Source of the DNA: Natronorubrum bangense
GTDB lineage: Archaea; Halobacteriota; Halobacteria; Halobacteriales; Natrialbaceae
NCBI RefSeq assembly: GCF_004799645.1
Contig: NZ_CP031305.1
Span: forward strand, 620,001 to 684,000
Length of the DNA stretch: 64,000 bases
Reading direction: 5' to 3'
The notes under the pieces were generated by a model. The model was not told the origin of the DNA and did no database searches. It saw nothing but the letters and a program-made list of their open reading frames with translations. Shown one piece after another: positions 55,678 through 64,000 of this stretch. A program made the position numbers and the translations under genes. The stretch's first letter is position 1. Each line of letters opens with the position of its first letter.

Positions 55678-56510
55678 GCGCACTCGAGAGCGAAATCACG
55701 GAGCTGTGGGGACAGTACCAGAACGACGACGTCAGCGCCGACTCCGCCGGCGAGGACGCGTATGCCACCCTTGACGCCTTCCTCGATTCCCTCGAGGCCG
55801 GCGAGATCCGCGCCGCCGAGAAACACGGCGACGCGTGGGAGGCAAACGAGTGGGTCAAACAGGGCATCCTGCTCAACTTCGGCCTGCGCGCGACCGAGCC
55901 CCGCGAGTACGGCGGCGTCACGTACAACGACGTCCTCCCGCTTGCGGACTCGAGCGACTACGGCGACCGGGGGAGCCGCAACACGCCCGACGGCACCGTC
56001 GTCCGCCGCGGTGCCCACATCGGCTCGGACTGTATCCTGATGAGTCCGGCGTTCGTCAACATCGGTGCCCACGTCGGCGACGGCACCCTCGTCGACTCCT
56101 GTGATACGGTGGGCTCGTGTGCCCAGATCGGTGCGAACGTCAAACTCGGCGCGAACACCCTGATCGGTGGCGTGCTCGAGCCAGTCGAGAACGCACCGGT
56201 CATCATCGAGGACAACGTCTCGCTGGGCGCTGGCTGTCGCGTCACGAGTGGCTTTGTCGTCGGCGAGAACAGCGTCGTCGGCGAGAACACGCTGCTGACA
56301 CCGCGCATTCCGGTGTACGACCTCGTCGAGGAGGAAGTGCTCTACGGCGAACTGCCCGCCGACCGACGCGCCTTTACTCGCTTTGTCGAGTCCTCGATCA
56401 GCGACCACGACCTCTTCGAGGGCGGGGCGTACAAGCCCGCTGTCGTTGCGACCGACCTTCAGACGGAGACCCTCGAGGCGACCGAGCGCGAAGACACGCT
56501 CCGAGAGTAA
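55674..56510 (+). CDS. dapD: Tetrahydrodipicolinate N-succinyltransferase
   Basis: The 278-residue protein has an N-terminal helical part (1-95) and a left-handed beta-helix of hexapeptide repeats (about 100-225, with RRGAHIGSDCILMSPAFVNI-like and IGAHVGDGTLVDSCDTVGSC turns). It adds succinate from succinyl-CoA, which shows that the succinylase branch is used. The start MSALESEITELWG overlaps dapB. Confidence 0.94.
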   Translation: MSALESEITELWGQYQNDDVSADSAGEDAYATLDAFLDSLEAGEIRAAEKHGDAWEANEWVKQGILLNFGLRATEPREYGGVTYNDVLPLADSSDYGDRGSRNTPDGTVVRRGAHIGSDCILMSPAFVNIGAHVGDGTLVDSCDTVGSCAQIGANVKLGANTLIGGVLEPVENAPVIIEDNVSLGAGCRVTSGFVVGENSVVGENTLLTPRIPVYDLVEEEVLYGELPADRRAFTRFVESSISDHDLFEGGAYKPAVVATDLQTETLEATEREDTLRE

Positions 56511-56604
56511 CCCCAACCGCTCACAGCCGTCGGTCCAGCACCGACTGTGCGACAGCGCGGGACGACACGAAACCGTTTTTACACCTGAGTGAAAGGCTGG
56601 CCCA

Positions 56605-57945
56605 ATGGGAACGACCGATGAGGACCGGGTCTACTACGTCATCAGCGATCTCCACATCGGTGGTGACGAGCAACTCGAGAACGTCGAGTTTCTCGATGAG
56701 TTGCTGGCGTTTCTCGAGCGACTCGAGCAGACCGACGAGCCGGCCGAGTTGGTGATCAACGGCGACGCCTTCGGCCTCTGGGAGTTTACCACGATTTCGG
56801 GAATCGAGAAGTTCGACGCGCTCGAGGAGACGTATCCGGAGCTGTTCGAGCAGTTCCGGGCGACCGGGGAAAACATCCCGATCACGATGGTGCCGGGCAA
56901 TCACGACCACGAGTTGGCCGCCTACGACGAGTACGTCGAGCGCTTTGCCGAGTACAACGTCGACCTCGTCCAGGAGCAGTCGATCACGCGGCCGGTCGGC
57001 AGCCGGACGATTCACTTCGAACACGGCCATCAACAGGATCCCAACAATCGGATCGAAGACTGGGGGAATCCGTACGCCACGCCGCTTGGCTACTTCTACA
57101 ATACGCTCGTCACCAGCCGAGCAGGACAGCTTTCGGATCGAGGCCGGTACAACTGGCTGAAAGACGTCCAGGCGGTAACACCCACTGAACGGATGCCGGT
57201 GTGGCTCCTCTCGAAGTACTTTTACCGCGAAATGAACCCGCTGCTTCGGTACGCGCTGGTCCCGTTTCTGTTACTGTTCAACATCAGCATTCTCCTCGTC
57301 ATTCTGACGAGCCTTGACCTTGCAGGCATCTGGTCGATGCCGGTCGAGCGAACGACCGGCTTCCTCAGCCAGTTCGGCACGGCTGGCACGGCAGTCTGGT
57401 TCCTGCTCGCTATCAACGTCACGATCACCGGGTTAGTGATGCTCGTCGGGATTCCGCTGTATTTCATCCGACGAGACGTCAGGAAGACCGTCAGCCGGTT
57501 CGGGATCTTCGAGACCGAACTCACTGTCGATGCCGAGACGCCTTACGCCGAGGCGGCCCGCGAAGTCTTCGAGGACGACCCGGAGACGGCCATCTTCTGT
57601 TACGGCCACACCCACCGTCCGCGGCTGCAGGAACTCGAGGGCGGCGTGGCAGTCAACACCGGGACGTGGCTCAAACGTCTCCATCGACGCGACGGGATCA
57701 CCGGCATCCTCCCGCCAGTGTTCTACCCGTCCTACCAGCTGTGTACGGTCCGTATCGCCGCCGAACCCGAGGCTGGCGGCATAGCCATCGACTACGAGGC
57801 CGTTGAGAAACCGAGCCCGAAAGCCGAGGAACTCACGCTCACCGAACGGCTGTTCACCGTCGGCCGAGAGCCCGAACTCGAGTTACCCGACGGGACGGTT
57901 ATCGAAGACGAGGTGCAGGTCTCGGAACCACAGCCGGCCGAGTAA
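56605..57945 (+). CDS. Metallophosphoesterase with two membrane helices
   Basis: The 446-residue protein has a calcineurin-like domain: YVISDLHIGGDE (10-21), VINGDAFGLWEF, MVPGNHDHELA (about 92-102), FEHGHQQDP and FCYGHTHRPRL, which hold the metal ligands. Two membrane helices (about 214-234 and 258-280) are inserted before the last motif, so the catalytic part is membrane bound. The substrate is unknown. It lies within the lysine operon, 94 bases after dapD and 73 before lysA. Confidence 0.88.
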   Translation: MGTTDEDRVYYVISDLHIGGDEQLENVEFLDELLAFLERLEQTDEPAELVINGDAFGLWEFTTISGIEKFDALEETYPELFEQFRATGENIPITMVPGNHDHELAAYDEYVERFAEYNVDLVQEQSITRPVGSRTIHFEHGHQQDPNNRIEDWGNPYATPLGYFYNTLVTSRAGQLSDRGRYNWLKDVQAVTPTERMPVWLLSKYFYREMNPLLRYALVPFLLLFNISILLVILTSLDLAGIWSMPVERTTGFLSQFGTAGTAVWFLLAINVTITGLVMLVGIPLYFIRRDVRKTVSRFGIFETELTVDAETPYAEAAREVFEDDPETAIFCYGHTHRPRLQELEGGVAVNTGTWLKRLHRRDGITGILPPVFYPSYQLCTVRIAAEPEAGGIAIDYEAVEKPSPKAEELTLTERLFTVGREPELELPDGTVIEDEVQVSEPQPAE

Positions 57946-58018
57946 GCGAGAGAGGGGGACCGCGCTCACCGCTCGCGAATCCAAAGCCTTGAGGTCGAGC
58001 GGTTGCGTACACGCGGTA

Positions 58019-59287
58019 ATGACGACACTCGAGGGATCGCCGGCGGTTCGCCGGCTGACAGCGTGGGAGCCGACGAGACTCGAGTCCCTTGCGGGAGCGT
58101 ACGGGACGCCGTTGTACGTCCTCGATCTCGATCGAGTCAGAGAAAATGCACGCCGACTCGAATCAGCGTTTCCCGACGCCGAGATTCTCTACGCCGTGAA
58201 GGCAAACGCCCTCAGCGACGTCCTCGAGACGCTTCACGGGGAGGGGGTCGGCCTCGAGTGTGCGTCTGCGGGCGAACTCAGGCGTGCAGTCGCCGTCACC
58301 GACAGCGGGGCTGACGTCCATTATACGGCCGTCAACCCGCCGGCCCGCGATCTCGACATCGCTGTCGAGGCCTGGGAAGAGCACCCCGAGCTGACGATCA
58401 CTGCTGGAGCCGAGGACACGATCGACCGCCTCGAAGAGCGCGGCTACGACGGCCGACTCTGTCTCCGAGTCAACCCCGGGATCGGAGCCGGCCACCACGA
58501 GAAGGTCCAGACCGGTGCGAACGCGAAGTTCGGTGTCCCAGCCGAACGCGCCGTCGACGTGCTCGCGGATGCTGCCGACCGCGGCTTCGATGTCGTCGGT
58601 ATCCACGCCCACGTCGGCTCTGGTGTCTCGAGCGACCAGCTCGACGCCCACCGGGAGTTCGTCTCGCGGATGGGTGAGCTAGCCCGGTCAGTCACGGAGG
58701 CGGTCGGCGACCTCGAGTTTCTCGACATCGGTGGCGGCTTCGGCGTTCCCTACCGCGAGGACGACGCGCCGCTGGATCTCGAGGCGGTCGCCGACGCGAC
58801 CCGCGAGGCAGTCGGCGACGTGGACGCGCAACTGACGATCGAACCCGGTCGCTACTTCGTCGCCGACGCCGGCGTCCTGTTGACCGAGGTTAATACGGTC
58901 AAGGACGCACGCGAGACGACGCTCGTCGGCGTCGACGCCGGCATGACGACGCTCTTGCGGCCCGCGATGTACGACGCGTACCATCCGATTCGAAATCTCA
59001 CTGCCGACTCGAGTGACACCGAACGTAGTCGCGAGGAGACGGCACAGACCATCGCCGGCCCGATCTGTGAGAGCGGGGACGTTTTCTGTGCGGACCGCAA
59101 ACTCCCGGCAAGCGAGCGCGGGGACCTCCTCGCGATCGGAAACACTGGCGCGTACGGCTACGAGATGGCCAACCAGTACAACTCCCGTCCTCGACCCGCC
59201 TCCGTCGTCATCGACGACGGCGTCGCGCGACTCGCTCGCCGACGCGAAACGATCGACGACGTTACGAGAGTCGAACGCGAGAGTTGA
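58019..59287 (+). CDS. lysA: Diaminopimelate decarboxylase
   Basis: The 422-residue fold III PLP enzyme makes lysine from meso-diaminopimelate. The PLP lysine is Lys61 in ILYAVKANAL. GIHAHVGSGVSS, FLDIGGGFGVPY, EPGRYFVADAG and the partner-site ICESGDVF follow in the usual order. The start MTTLEGSPAVRRL is chosen over a much longer upstream frame that overlaps the phosphoesterase gene. Confidence 0.95.
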   Translation: MTTLEGSPAVRRLTAWEPTRLESLAGAYGTPLYVLDLDRVRENARRLESAFPDAEILYAVKANALSDVLETLHGEGVGLECASAGELRRAVAVTDSGADVHYTAVNPPARDLDIAVEAWEEHPELTITAGAEDTIDRLEERGYDGRLCLRVNPGIGAGHHEKVQTGANAKFGVPAERAVDVLADAADRGFDVVGIHAHVGSGVSSDQLDAHREFVSRMGELARSVTEAVGDLEFLDIGGGFGVPYREDDAPLDLEAVADATREAVGDVDAQLTIEPGRYFVADAGVLLTEVNTVKDARETTLVGVDAGMTTLLRPAMYDAYHPIRNLTADSSDTERSREETAQTIAGPICESGDVFCADRKLPASERGDLLAIGNTGAYGYEMANQYNSRPRPASVVIDDGVARLARRRETIDDVTRVERES

Positions 59288-59414
59288 TTCATCTCGATCG
59301 TCTCGACGGTGGAAGACGACGCACTCTCACCCACCACGGCGAGCGAGAACATGCAAAGCAGACAGCCGACCCTGAATCGGCTCCGACTCCGACAGCAATA
59401 CAGCCTACCGAACG

Positions 59415-60248
59415 ATGACCGTTCCATTCCAAAAGTACCACGGCACCGGCAACGACTTTCTGATCATCCATGCGGCCGAATACGTCCCCGACCGGGCCGC
59501 ACTCGCCAAACGCGAGTGTGACCGCGACACCGGCGTCGGTGCCGACGGGATCCTCTATCTCGCCTTAGAGGAAGATTTCAACCCACCACGCGTCGTGATG
59601 ACGCTGGTCCAGCCCGACGGCTCGACAGCACCCATGTGTGGCAACGGCGCTCGCTGTGCCGCCGAGTGGGCCATGCAACGTACCGACACCGACAGCGTCA
59701 TGATCGACACACAGGCAGGCACCCTCCGCGCGGATCGAACTGCCGACGGCATCACCGTCGAGATGGGGTCGCCGACGTTTGCTCCCGAAGACATCCCCGT
59801 CGACGCCGACGAACCTGTCTTCGAGGAGTCGATCGAAGGCCTCGAGGTCTCCGTCGTCAACACCGGCGTCCCACACGCCGTCGCGTTCGTCGACGACGTC
59901 GGCGACGTCGACCTCGAGGAGATCGCTCCGCCGGTTCGCCACGCTGACGTCTTCCCGAAAGGAACGAACGTCACGATCGCCAGCCCCGACGGCGACGGCA
60001 GCTTCCGCCAGCGAACGTACGAGCGCGGTGTCGAAGGCGAAACCGACTCCTGTGGCACCGGCGCGGTCGCCATCGCCGTCGTCGCGCGTCGACTCGGGCT
60101 CACTGACGCCGACCCGGTCGCCGTCTCGCCACCGGGTGGCGAACTCAACGTAAGCTTCAACGACCGCGGGCGGGCGACGCTCGCCGGCCCCGTCGAACAC
60201 GAGTTCGATGGCGAAGTTGTCGACGCGATCGGAACGGCCGAACAGTGA
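59415..60248 (+). CDS. dapF: Diaminopimelate epimerase
   Basis: The 277-residue epimerase converts LL- to meso-diaminopimelate with two cysteines: Cys75 in APMCGNGAR and Cys213 in DSCGTGAVA. FQKYHGTGNDF (5-15) and CDRDTGVGADG are also conserved. It overlaps dapE by four bases. The 127 bases before it hold only a short frame without family likeness. Confidence 0.95.
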   Translation: MTVPFQKYHGTGNDFLIIHAAEYVPDRAALAKRECDRDTGVGADGILYLALEEDFNPPRVVMTLVQPDGSTAPMCGNGARCAAEWAMQRTDTDSVMIDTQAGTLRADRTADGITVEMGSPTFAPEDIPVDADEPVFEESIEGLEVSVVNTGVPHAVAFVDDVGDVDLEEIAPPVRHADVFPKGTNVTIASPDGDGSFRQRTYERGVEGETDSCGTGAVAIAVVARRLGLTDADPVAVSPPGGELNVSFNDRGRATLAGPVEHEFDGEVVDAIGTAEQ

Positions 60249-61408
60249 CTGGAAACCGATCCGACGCGGCGGACACCGACAGCAGTCGACAGTTCGATCC
60301 CGTCGACTTCCTCGAGACAGCCGTCCAGACGGCCTCCCACGAGGACGTCAGCCCGATGCGAGAGTTCCTCTGTGAGACGCTCGAGGTCCACGGCATCGAG
60401 CCCCGCGTCGACGACGGCGGGAACGTGCTGGCGACTCGTGGCCCGGCCGACGCCGACACCCACGTCGTGTTGAACACCCATATCGACACCGTCTCGCCAC
60501 ACGTCCCCTTCGAACGCGACCGAGAGGGGACAGCGGCCGGCGGAAGCGACGTGATCCGTGGGCGGGGCTCCTGTGATGCAAAAGGGCCACTTGCCGCGCT
60601 GTTGGCAGCCTTTTTCGCCGTCGAACCCGCCGACGGCCGCGTCACGCTCGCGATCACGCCTGACGAGGAAGTGCTCTCGACGGGCGCGTACGAACTGGTT
60701 TCCGGCTCCGGTTCGCCGACTCGAGACGCCGACGCAGTGATCGTTGGCGAACCCACGAACCTCGACGTCTGTACGGCCGCGAAAGGCCGTTTTCAGGGCA
60801 CGATTCACCTGACTGGGGCCAACGCCCACGCGGCTGAACCCCATACCGGTGTCAACGCCGTCGCCGCCCTCGAGGCCGTCCTCGAGGCGATCCGAACGTT
60901 CGGCGACCGCGAGGACGCGCCACCGACGCATCCCCAACTCGGTGCGGCGACGCTGACGCCGACGGTCGTCACGGGTGGCGAAGCGACCAATCAAGTGCCG
61001 GCCGACTGCGCGCTGACGGTCGATCGCCGAAGCGTGCCCCCGGAAACGGCTGATGCGTTCCACACCGCGTTGACCGACCAGTTGCAGGCGGCCGTGCCCG
61101 ACGACATCGGCGTCGAGTTCCGGTTCACCGACCGGCCAACGCCGTTTCTCGAGGCCTGGGATACCGACCCCGACGCGCGGGTCGTCGACCTGCTCGCCGA
61201 CGCTGCCGGCGGCGACGTGCGGCCGTTCACCGCGGCGACCGAAGCCTCCTACTTCGCGACGGACGCACCGACGGTCGTCTTCGGCCCCGGTGTGCTCGCC
61301 GACGAGGTCGGCGCCGTCGCCCACGCGCCGCGGGAGTATGTGCGCGTCGAGGCAGTTCGCGAGGCCGCTGGGGCACTCGAGGCGACGCTCGCAGCGTTGC
61401 TCGAGTAA
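60245..61408 (+). CDS. dapE: Succinyl-diaminopimelate desuccinylase (M20 family)
   Basis: The 387-residue zinc peptidase has the M20 metal residues His79 and Asp81 in NTHIDTVSP, Asp111 in GSCDAKGPL, and the DEE motif at about 140-142. EPTNLDVCTAAKGRF and the lid domain (about 170-290) follow. In this operon it would remove succinate from succinyl-diaminopimelate, although M20 members are hard to tell apart by sequence. The start is a GTG overlapping the dapF stop. Confidence 0.88.
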   Translation: MTGNRSDAADTDSSRQFDPVDFLETAVQTASHEDVSPMREFLCETLEVHGIEPRVDDGGNVLATRGPADADTHVVLNTHIDTVSPHVPFERDREGTAAGGSDVIRGRGSCDAKGPLAALLAAFFAVEPADGRVTLAITPDEEVLSTGAYELVSGSGSPTRDADAVIVGEPTNLDVCTAAKGRFQGTIHLTGANAHAAEPHTGVNAVAALEAVLEAIRTFGDREDAPPTHPQLGAATLTPTVVTGGEATNQVPADCALTVDRRSVPPETADAFHTALTDQLQAAVPDDIGVEFRFTDRPTPFLEAWDTDPDARVVDLLADAAGGDVRPFTAATEASYFATDAPTVVFGPGVLADEVGAVAHAPREYVRVEAVREAAGALEATLAALLE

Positions 61409-61438
61409 CAGGGCTGTTTTCGACGCCGAGACTGTTCC

Positions 61439-61855
61439 TCAGATCGCCATCAACACGATCGCGAGCACGCTTGCTGCGATGGCGGCGATCTTTCGGGGTG
61501 TCACCGCCTCTTCGAACGCGAGGATGCCGACGAACGAACTGATCACGATGAACAACCCGAAAATCGGGACGACGACGCTGACGGGGCCGAGTGAGAGCGC
61601 GCGATAGTAACTCAAGAGCCCAACAGCCAGCAGAACACCCATCACGAGGATGTGCGGACTGTATCGGTGGCGAAGGTAGTTCCGAAGCGGCAGCCGCCGA
61701 ATGACGACCACCGCACCGACGGCGACGAGCATCACCGAGTTCGAGAGGAAGACGGCGGTCGTACTCGGAATGTCGGTCATCGCGATCGAGAGCAGCGGTG
61801 CGACGAGACTGTACGTGAAACAGGCAACCACCGAGAGCGCGAGATAGCGTCGCAT
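61439..61855 (-). CDS. Half-size EamA family transporter, second of a pair
   Basis: The 138-residue protein has about four to five membrane helices and one EamA repeat (YYRALSLGPVSVVVPIFGLF at about 83-102). Full EamA transporters have two such repeats in one chain. Its start and the stop of the upstream gene share bases (TGATG), so the two halves are made together and probably pair in the membrane. Confidence 0.82.
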   Translation of the reverse strand: MRRYLALSVVACFTYSLVAPLLSIAMTDIPSTTAVFLSNSVMLVAVGAVVVIRRLPLRNYLRHRYSPHILVMGVLLAVGLLSYYRALSLGPVSVVVPIFGLFIVISSFVGILAFEEAVTPRKIAAIAASVLAIVLMAI

Positions 61856-62277
61856 CAGCGATCACCACTCGCCGCCAGATAGATCGCGAGGACGGCGACC
61901 GCGATGCCGGCAGCGCGGGTGCCGGTCAACTCCTCACCGAGAAAGACGATGCCGACGACGGAGCTGCCGACGATGAACAGCCCATAGATCGGCACGACGA
62001 CGCTGACTGGCCCGGCCTCGAGGGCGGAGTAGTAGGCGAGGATGCCGGCGGCGAGAAAGAGGCCGGCGACGTAGACGTATCCCGCTGCCGGCGTCGTCGC
62101 ATACGCCGGTTCGGCGGTTCCAGTCACGAGAAGCACCCCGAGCGTGAGCAGCAGAAAGACTGCCGTGGAGAGAAACAGGGCGACTGCCGGCGGAACGGCC
62201 CTCGTAACAACGCTCGTCAGCGGCGGGATGAAGCCGTAGGCGACGAGCGCAACGGCGACCCACAGGAGATACTCCAT
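61855..62277 (-). CDS. Half-size EamA family transporter, first of a pair
   Basis: The 140-residue protein has about four to five helices and the same EamA repeat (YYSALEAGPVSVVVPIYGLF at about 92-111). It is clearly related to the following gene product. The start MEYLLWVAVALV begins the first helix; a longer frame upstream is not hydrophobic. The pair would export a small metabolite, not identified. Confidence 0.82.
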   Translation of the reverse strand: MEYLLWVAVALVAYGFIPPLTSVVTRAVPPAVALFLSTAVFLLLTLGVLLVTGTAEPAYATTPAAGYVYVAGLFLAAGILAYYSALEAGPVSVVVPIYGLFIVGSSVVGIVFLGEELTGTRAAGIAVAVLAIYLAASGDR

Positions 62278-62571
62278 GTACCGAGAGACACCTATCGAGG
62301 GAGTTATCTGTACCGGTCGATGCACCGGCGGTAAGAGACGTTAGTCGCCGTATATCCACTAGCAGTCGTGTTCGCCCATGGAGCGCCCTATCCTGGAAAG
62401 ACCGGTGTCCGAACCCGATCCAGAGCACGGGTCGTCGTCTCGATCAAACCCGACGAATCAGCCATTTGAGGGGGAGTCTACGACAGTCGGACAGGACAGT
62501 TGGTTGTCGCTCGAGTGGCTCGACAGAGCCGTACTGCCGGCCTGCGATGAACGCGGTGGATCCTGCCCAGC

Positions 62572-62682
62572 TCACCATCGAGTCGAAATATACAACAGTG
62601 CGATCATACCGAGAATCGCCAGCACGAACAGCGCGATCGTGGCGATTTCCGGATAGAGGGCGTCGATCATCGCATCGCTCAT
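62572..62682 (-). CDS. Possible single-helix membrane microprotein
   Basis: The 36-residue frame reads MSDAMIDALYPEI followed by a clear membrane helix of about 20 residues (TIALFVLAILGMIALLYIS) and TRW. A short acidic head, one helix and a basic end make a plausible real microprotein. The promoter is weak, so the call is tentative. Confidence 0.45.
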   Translation of the reverse strand: MSDAMIDALYPEIATIALFVLAILGMIALLYISTRW

Positions 62683-62955
62683 ACCTGTGATTTGGCGTAA
62701 TCGAACAAAGCGGTGTTGATTCTACCAGTGCTTCGGACAGAGTAGTGGACGACCGTCGATAGCAGTTTCACCCCCCTCGGTCAGAACGGAATTCGGTGCG
62801 TTCTCTGGAGGACGTCACCGATCGTTCACGAACCCTAACGAGAATCGGTAACAATAGTAAAACAGACCGTACAGCTGCTGACAGTGGTGAAACCACCACT
62901 TTCGTCAACACCACTCACGAAAGACATATGTGCGATTCCTCCCTCGCCCTATTTA

Positions 62956-63069
62956 ATGGCAGAATCCCACTACAAGTGCAGAAACTGTGAGGAAGAGTTG
63001 CACTATCAGACCACAAAACACAACGGCTGCCCGAACTGCGGAGTGATGCCGCTCCATAGCGCAGACTGA
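62956..63069 (+). CDS. Zinc-finger microprotein
   Basis: The 37-residue protein MAESHYKCRNCEEELHY continues to NGCPNCGVMPLHSAD. It has two CxxC pairs (Cys8, Cys11 and the CPNC pair near 27-30), a single rubredoxin-like zinc site. CATATG about 25 bases before the ATG may be its TATA box. It belongs with the CPxCG microproteins of haloarchaea. Confidence 0.72.
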   Translation: MAESHYKCRNCEEELHYQTTKHNGCPNCGVMPLHSAD

Positions 63070-63362
63070 GCCGACGTTTCACGACGTACTGACGGTGTGA
63101 TCACGCCGATCAGTTCGTGCCGGCTGGATCGGAAAACGAGTCGCGGCGATGTAGTCATGAACTCGGCTGCTGATGGCCGTTCTGGGGAGGTCCGCGCCGT
63201 CACAATCGGTCGACACCTCACGAGCAGTCGTCGACTGCTTCGACCGCACGCTTTTTGTTCACACTGGCGAACATACACGCTAACTCCGTGTTTCCTGCTG
63301 TCGTCGACACTGCCGTGACATGCGCTACACAGAGCCACGTCGCGACATACTCGAGTGACGGC

Positions 63363-64000
63363 ATGCTCGCAGTTGTCGTCCCCGATCTCTCTCGAGCGCT
63401 CGGTGTGACTGCCGGCTGGATGCTGCTTACGCTCGTGCTTGGCGCGGTCCTGATCGGAGGGATTCCGTCCCGGACGCAGGCGATCAGAGCCGAGCTTACC
63501 AGCCGCCCAGATCGCGTGTTCCCGGCTGGCTTCATCGTCTTTTTCGGACTGCTTGCGGTCGCCTCGATACCCCTGTTCGTCGCGATGGTTCTCGAGCACC
63601 CGCTGGTCTTCGCCGTCGGCGCTGTCGTTACGCTTCCAACGGTTGCACTCTGGGGCGTGTTGCTGGTCGTTGGAGGATGCTTTGGTGTTCTTGCGGTCGG
63701 TGACTGGCTGGTCGGTCGGGTTGGCTACGAGTCGCCGTCACCGTGGTCGTCTCTCGTCGTTGGAACGCTTGTAATCGGCTCGAGCCAGCTCGTTCCGGTC
63801 CTCGGTGCAGTCGTACTATTGGGGGTGGCAACCATCGGTACAGGAGCCGTCGTGAGACGGCGTCTCGGTCCCGATGGTAGAGACGAATCACTGACTGCCA
63901 CTGACGACGAACCGGTGTCCGCTCCGACAGTGAGTTCAGCGACTGACGACGGGTCAGCCGTGAAGTGGGAGGGGGACAGCGACCCGGAACGTGACTCGAG
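63363..64000 (+). CDS. Polytopic membrane protein, 3' end outside the window
   Basis: The open frame has no stop before the window ends, giving at least 212 residues. It has four or five membrane helices (from GWMLLTLVLGAVLIGGI to LVPVLGAVVLLGVATIG) and then an acidic Ser/Thr/Asp tail. Pairs of helices are joined by short loops (PAGFIVFFGLLAVASIP). A GTG 16 codons upstream is another possible start. No family is assigned. Confidence 0.65.
   Translation, partial: MLAVVVPDLSRALGVTAGWMLLTLVLGAVLIGGIPSRTQAIRAELTSRPDRVFPAGFIVFFGLLAVASIPLFVAMVLEHPLVFAVGAVVTLPTVALWGVLLVVGGCFGVLAVGDWLVGRVGYESPSPWSSLVVGTLVIGSSQLVPVLGAVVLLGVATIGTGAVVRRRLGPDGRDESLTATDDEPVSAPTVSSATDDGSAVKWEGDSDPERDS

Noticed and set aside
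59555..61324. A 589-codon minus-strand frame opposite dapF and dapE
   Set aside because: Both plus-strand genes are intact with active-site residues; the antisense product has no recognisable domain.
62378..62656. Plus-strand frame of 92 codons near the EamA genes
   Set aside because: Its end is antisense to a better-looking single-helix microprotein, and the composition is not that of a haloarchaeal protein.

Overview
The window is a high-GC, gene-dense piece of chromosome from a halophilic archaeon (class Halobacteria). The proteins are strongly acidic. Information-processing genes are archaeal: L44e, S27e, aIF2-alpha, Nop10, TFB, NAC, a thermosome subunit, membrane LonB and TrmI. Promoters are TATA-type and often sit about 25 bases before the start codon, and several families are haloarchaea-only. 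The complete succinylase-type lysine set and the general gene style suggest a member of the Natrialbales, but that is inference. I see no CRISPR array, prophage or intact insertion sequence.

Layout. 1-1550: a protein end, a DUF7344-type regulator and a purine phosphoribosyltransferase. 1551-8363: an AT-rich control region and a five-gene peptide/nickel-type ABC importer whose binding protein appears circularly permuted. 8364-9846: a BsuPI-like gene between two short hairpin repeats, the initiator tRNA-Met and a GtrA protein. 10246-12868: the conserved L44e-S27e-aIF2alpha-Nop10-PAC2 cluster. 12869-20778: a long hairpin, a zinc-finger microprotein, the thermosome gene, a SAM hydrolase, NMN adenylyltransferase, LonB and a CPBP protease. 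20819-32289: an alkyltransferase-like protein without its cysteine, trpCBA behind an apparent TRP-box operator, and three scattered early shikimate genes (ADH synthase, DHQ synthase II, DHQ dehydratase) mixed with unrelated genes. 32403-39119: TFB, an ITPase-like protein, hairpin repeats around a small DUF7123 gene, and an NfeD/stomatin pair. 39208-49021: pyruvate kinase, methionyl-tRNA synthetase, a sodium symporter, the MfnA decarboxylase and PEP synthase. 49214-53624: TrmI, NAC, HD, PUA, NYN and HtpX proteins. 53984-61408: dapA-dapB-dapD, a metallophosphoesterase, lysA, dapF, dapE. 61439-64000: a split EamA transporter pair, two microproteins and an unfinished membrane protein.

How the genes work together. 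The shikimate and tryptophan genes make chorismate precursors and the last steps of tryptophan, probably under TrpY-like control. The dap/lys operon converts aspartate semialdehyde to lysine through succinylated intermediates; only the aminotransferase is absent here. Pyruvate kinase and PEP synthase are the opposing enzymes of the PEP/pyruvate node. LonB, thermosome, HtpX, NAC and the PAC2 protein serve protein quality control.

The observations most worth a second look are the permuted solute-binding protein (1863-3830), the covarying hairpin repeat family found 3' of four genes, the TRP boxes before trpC, the long hairpin at 13025-13095, and the Cys-to-Asp alkyltransferase-like protein.
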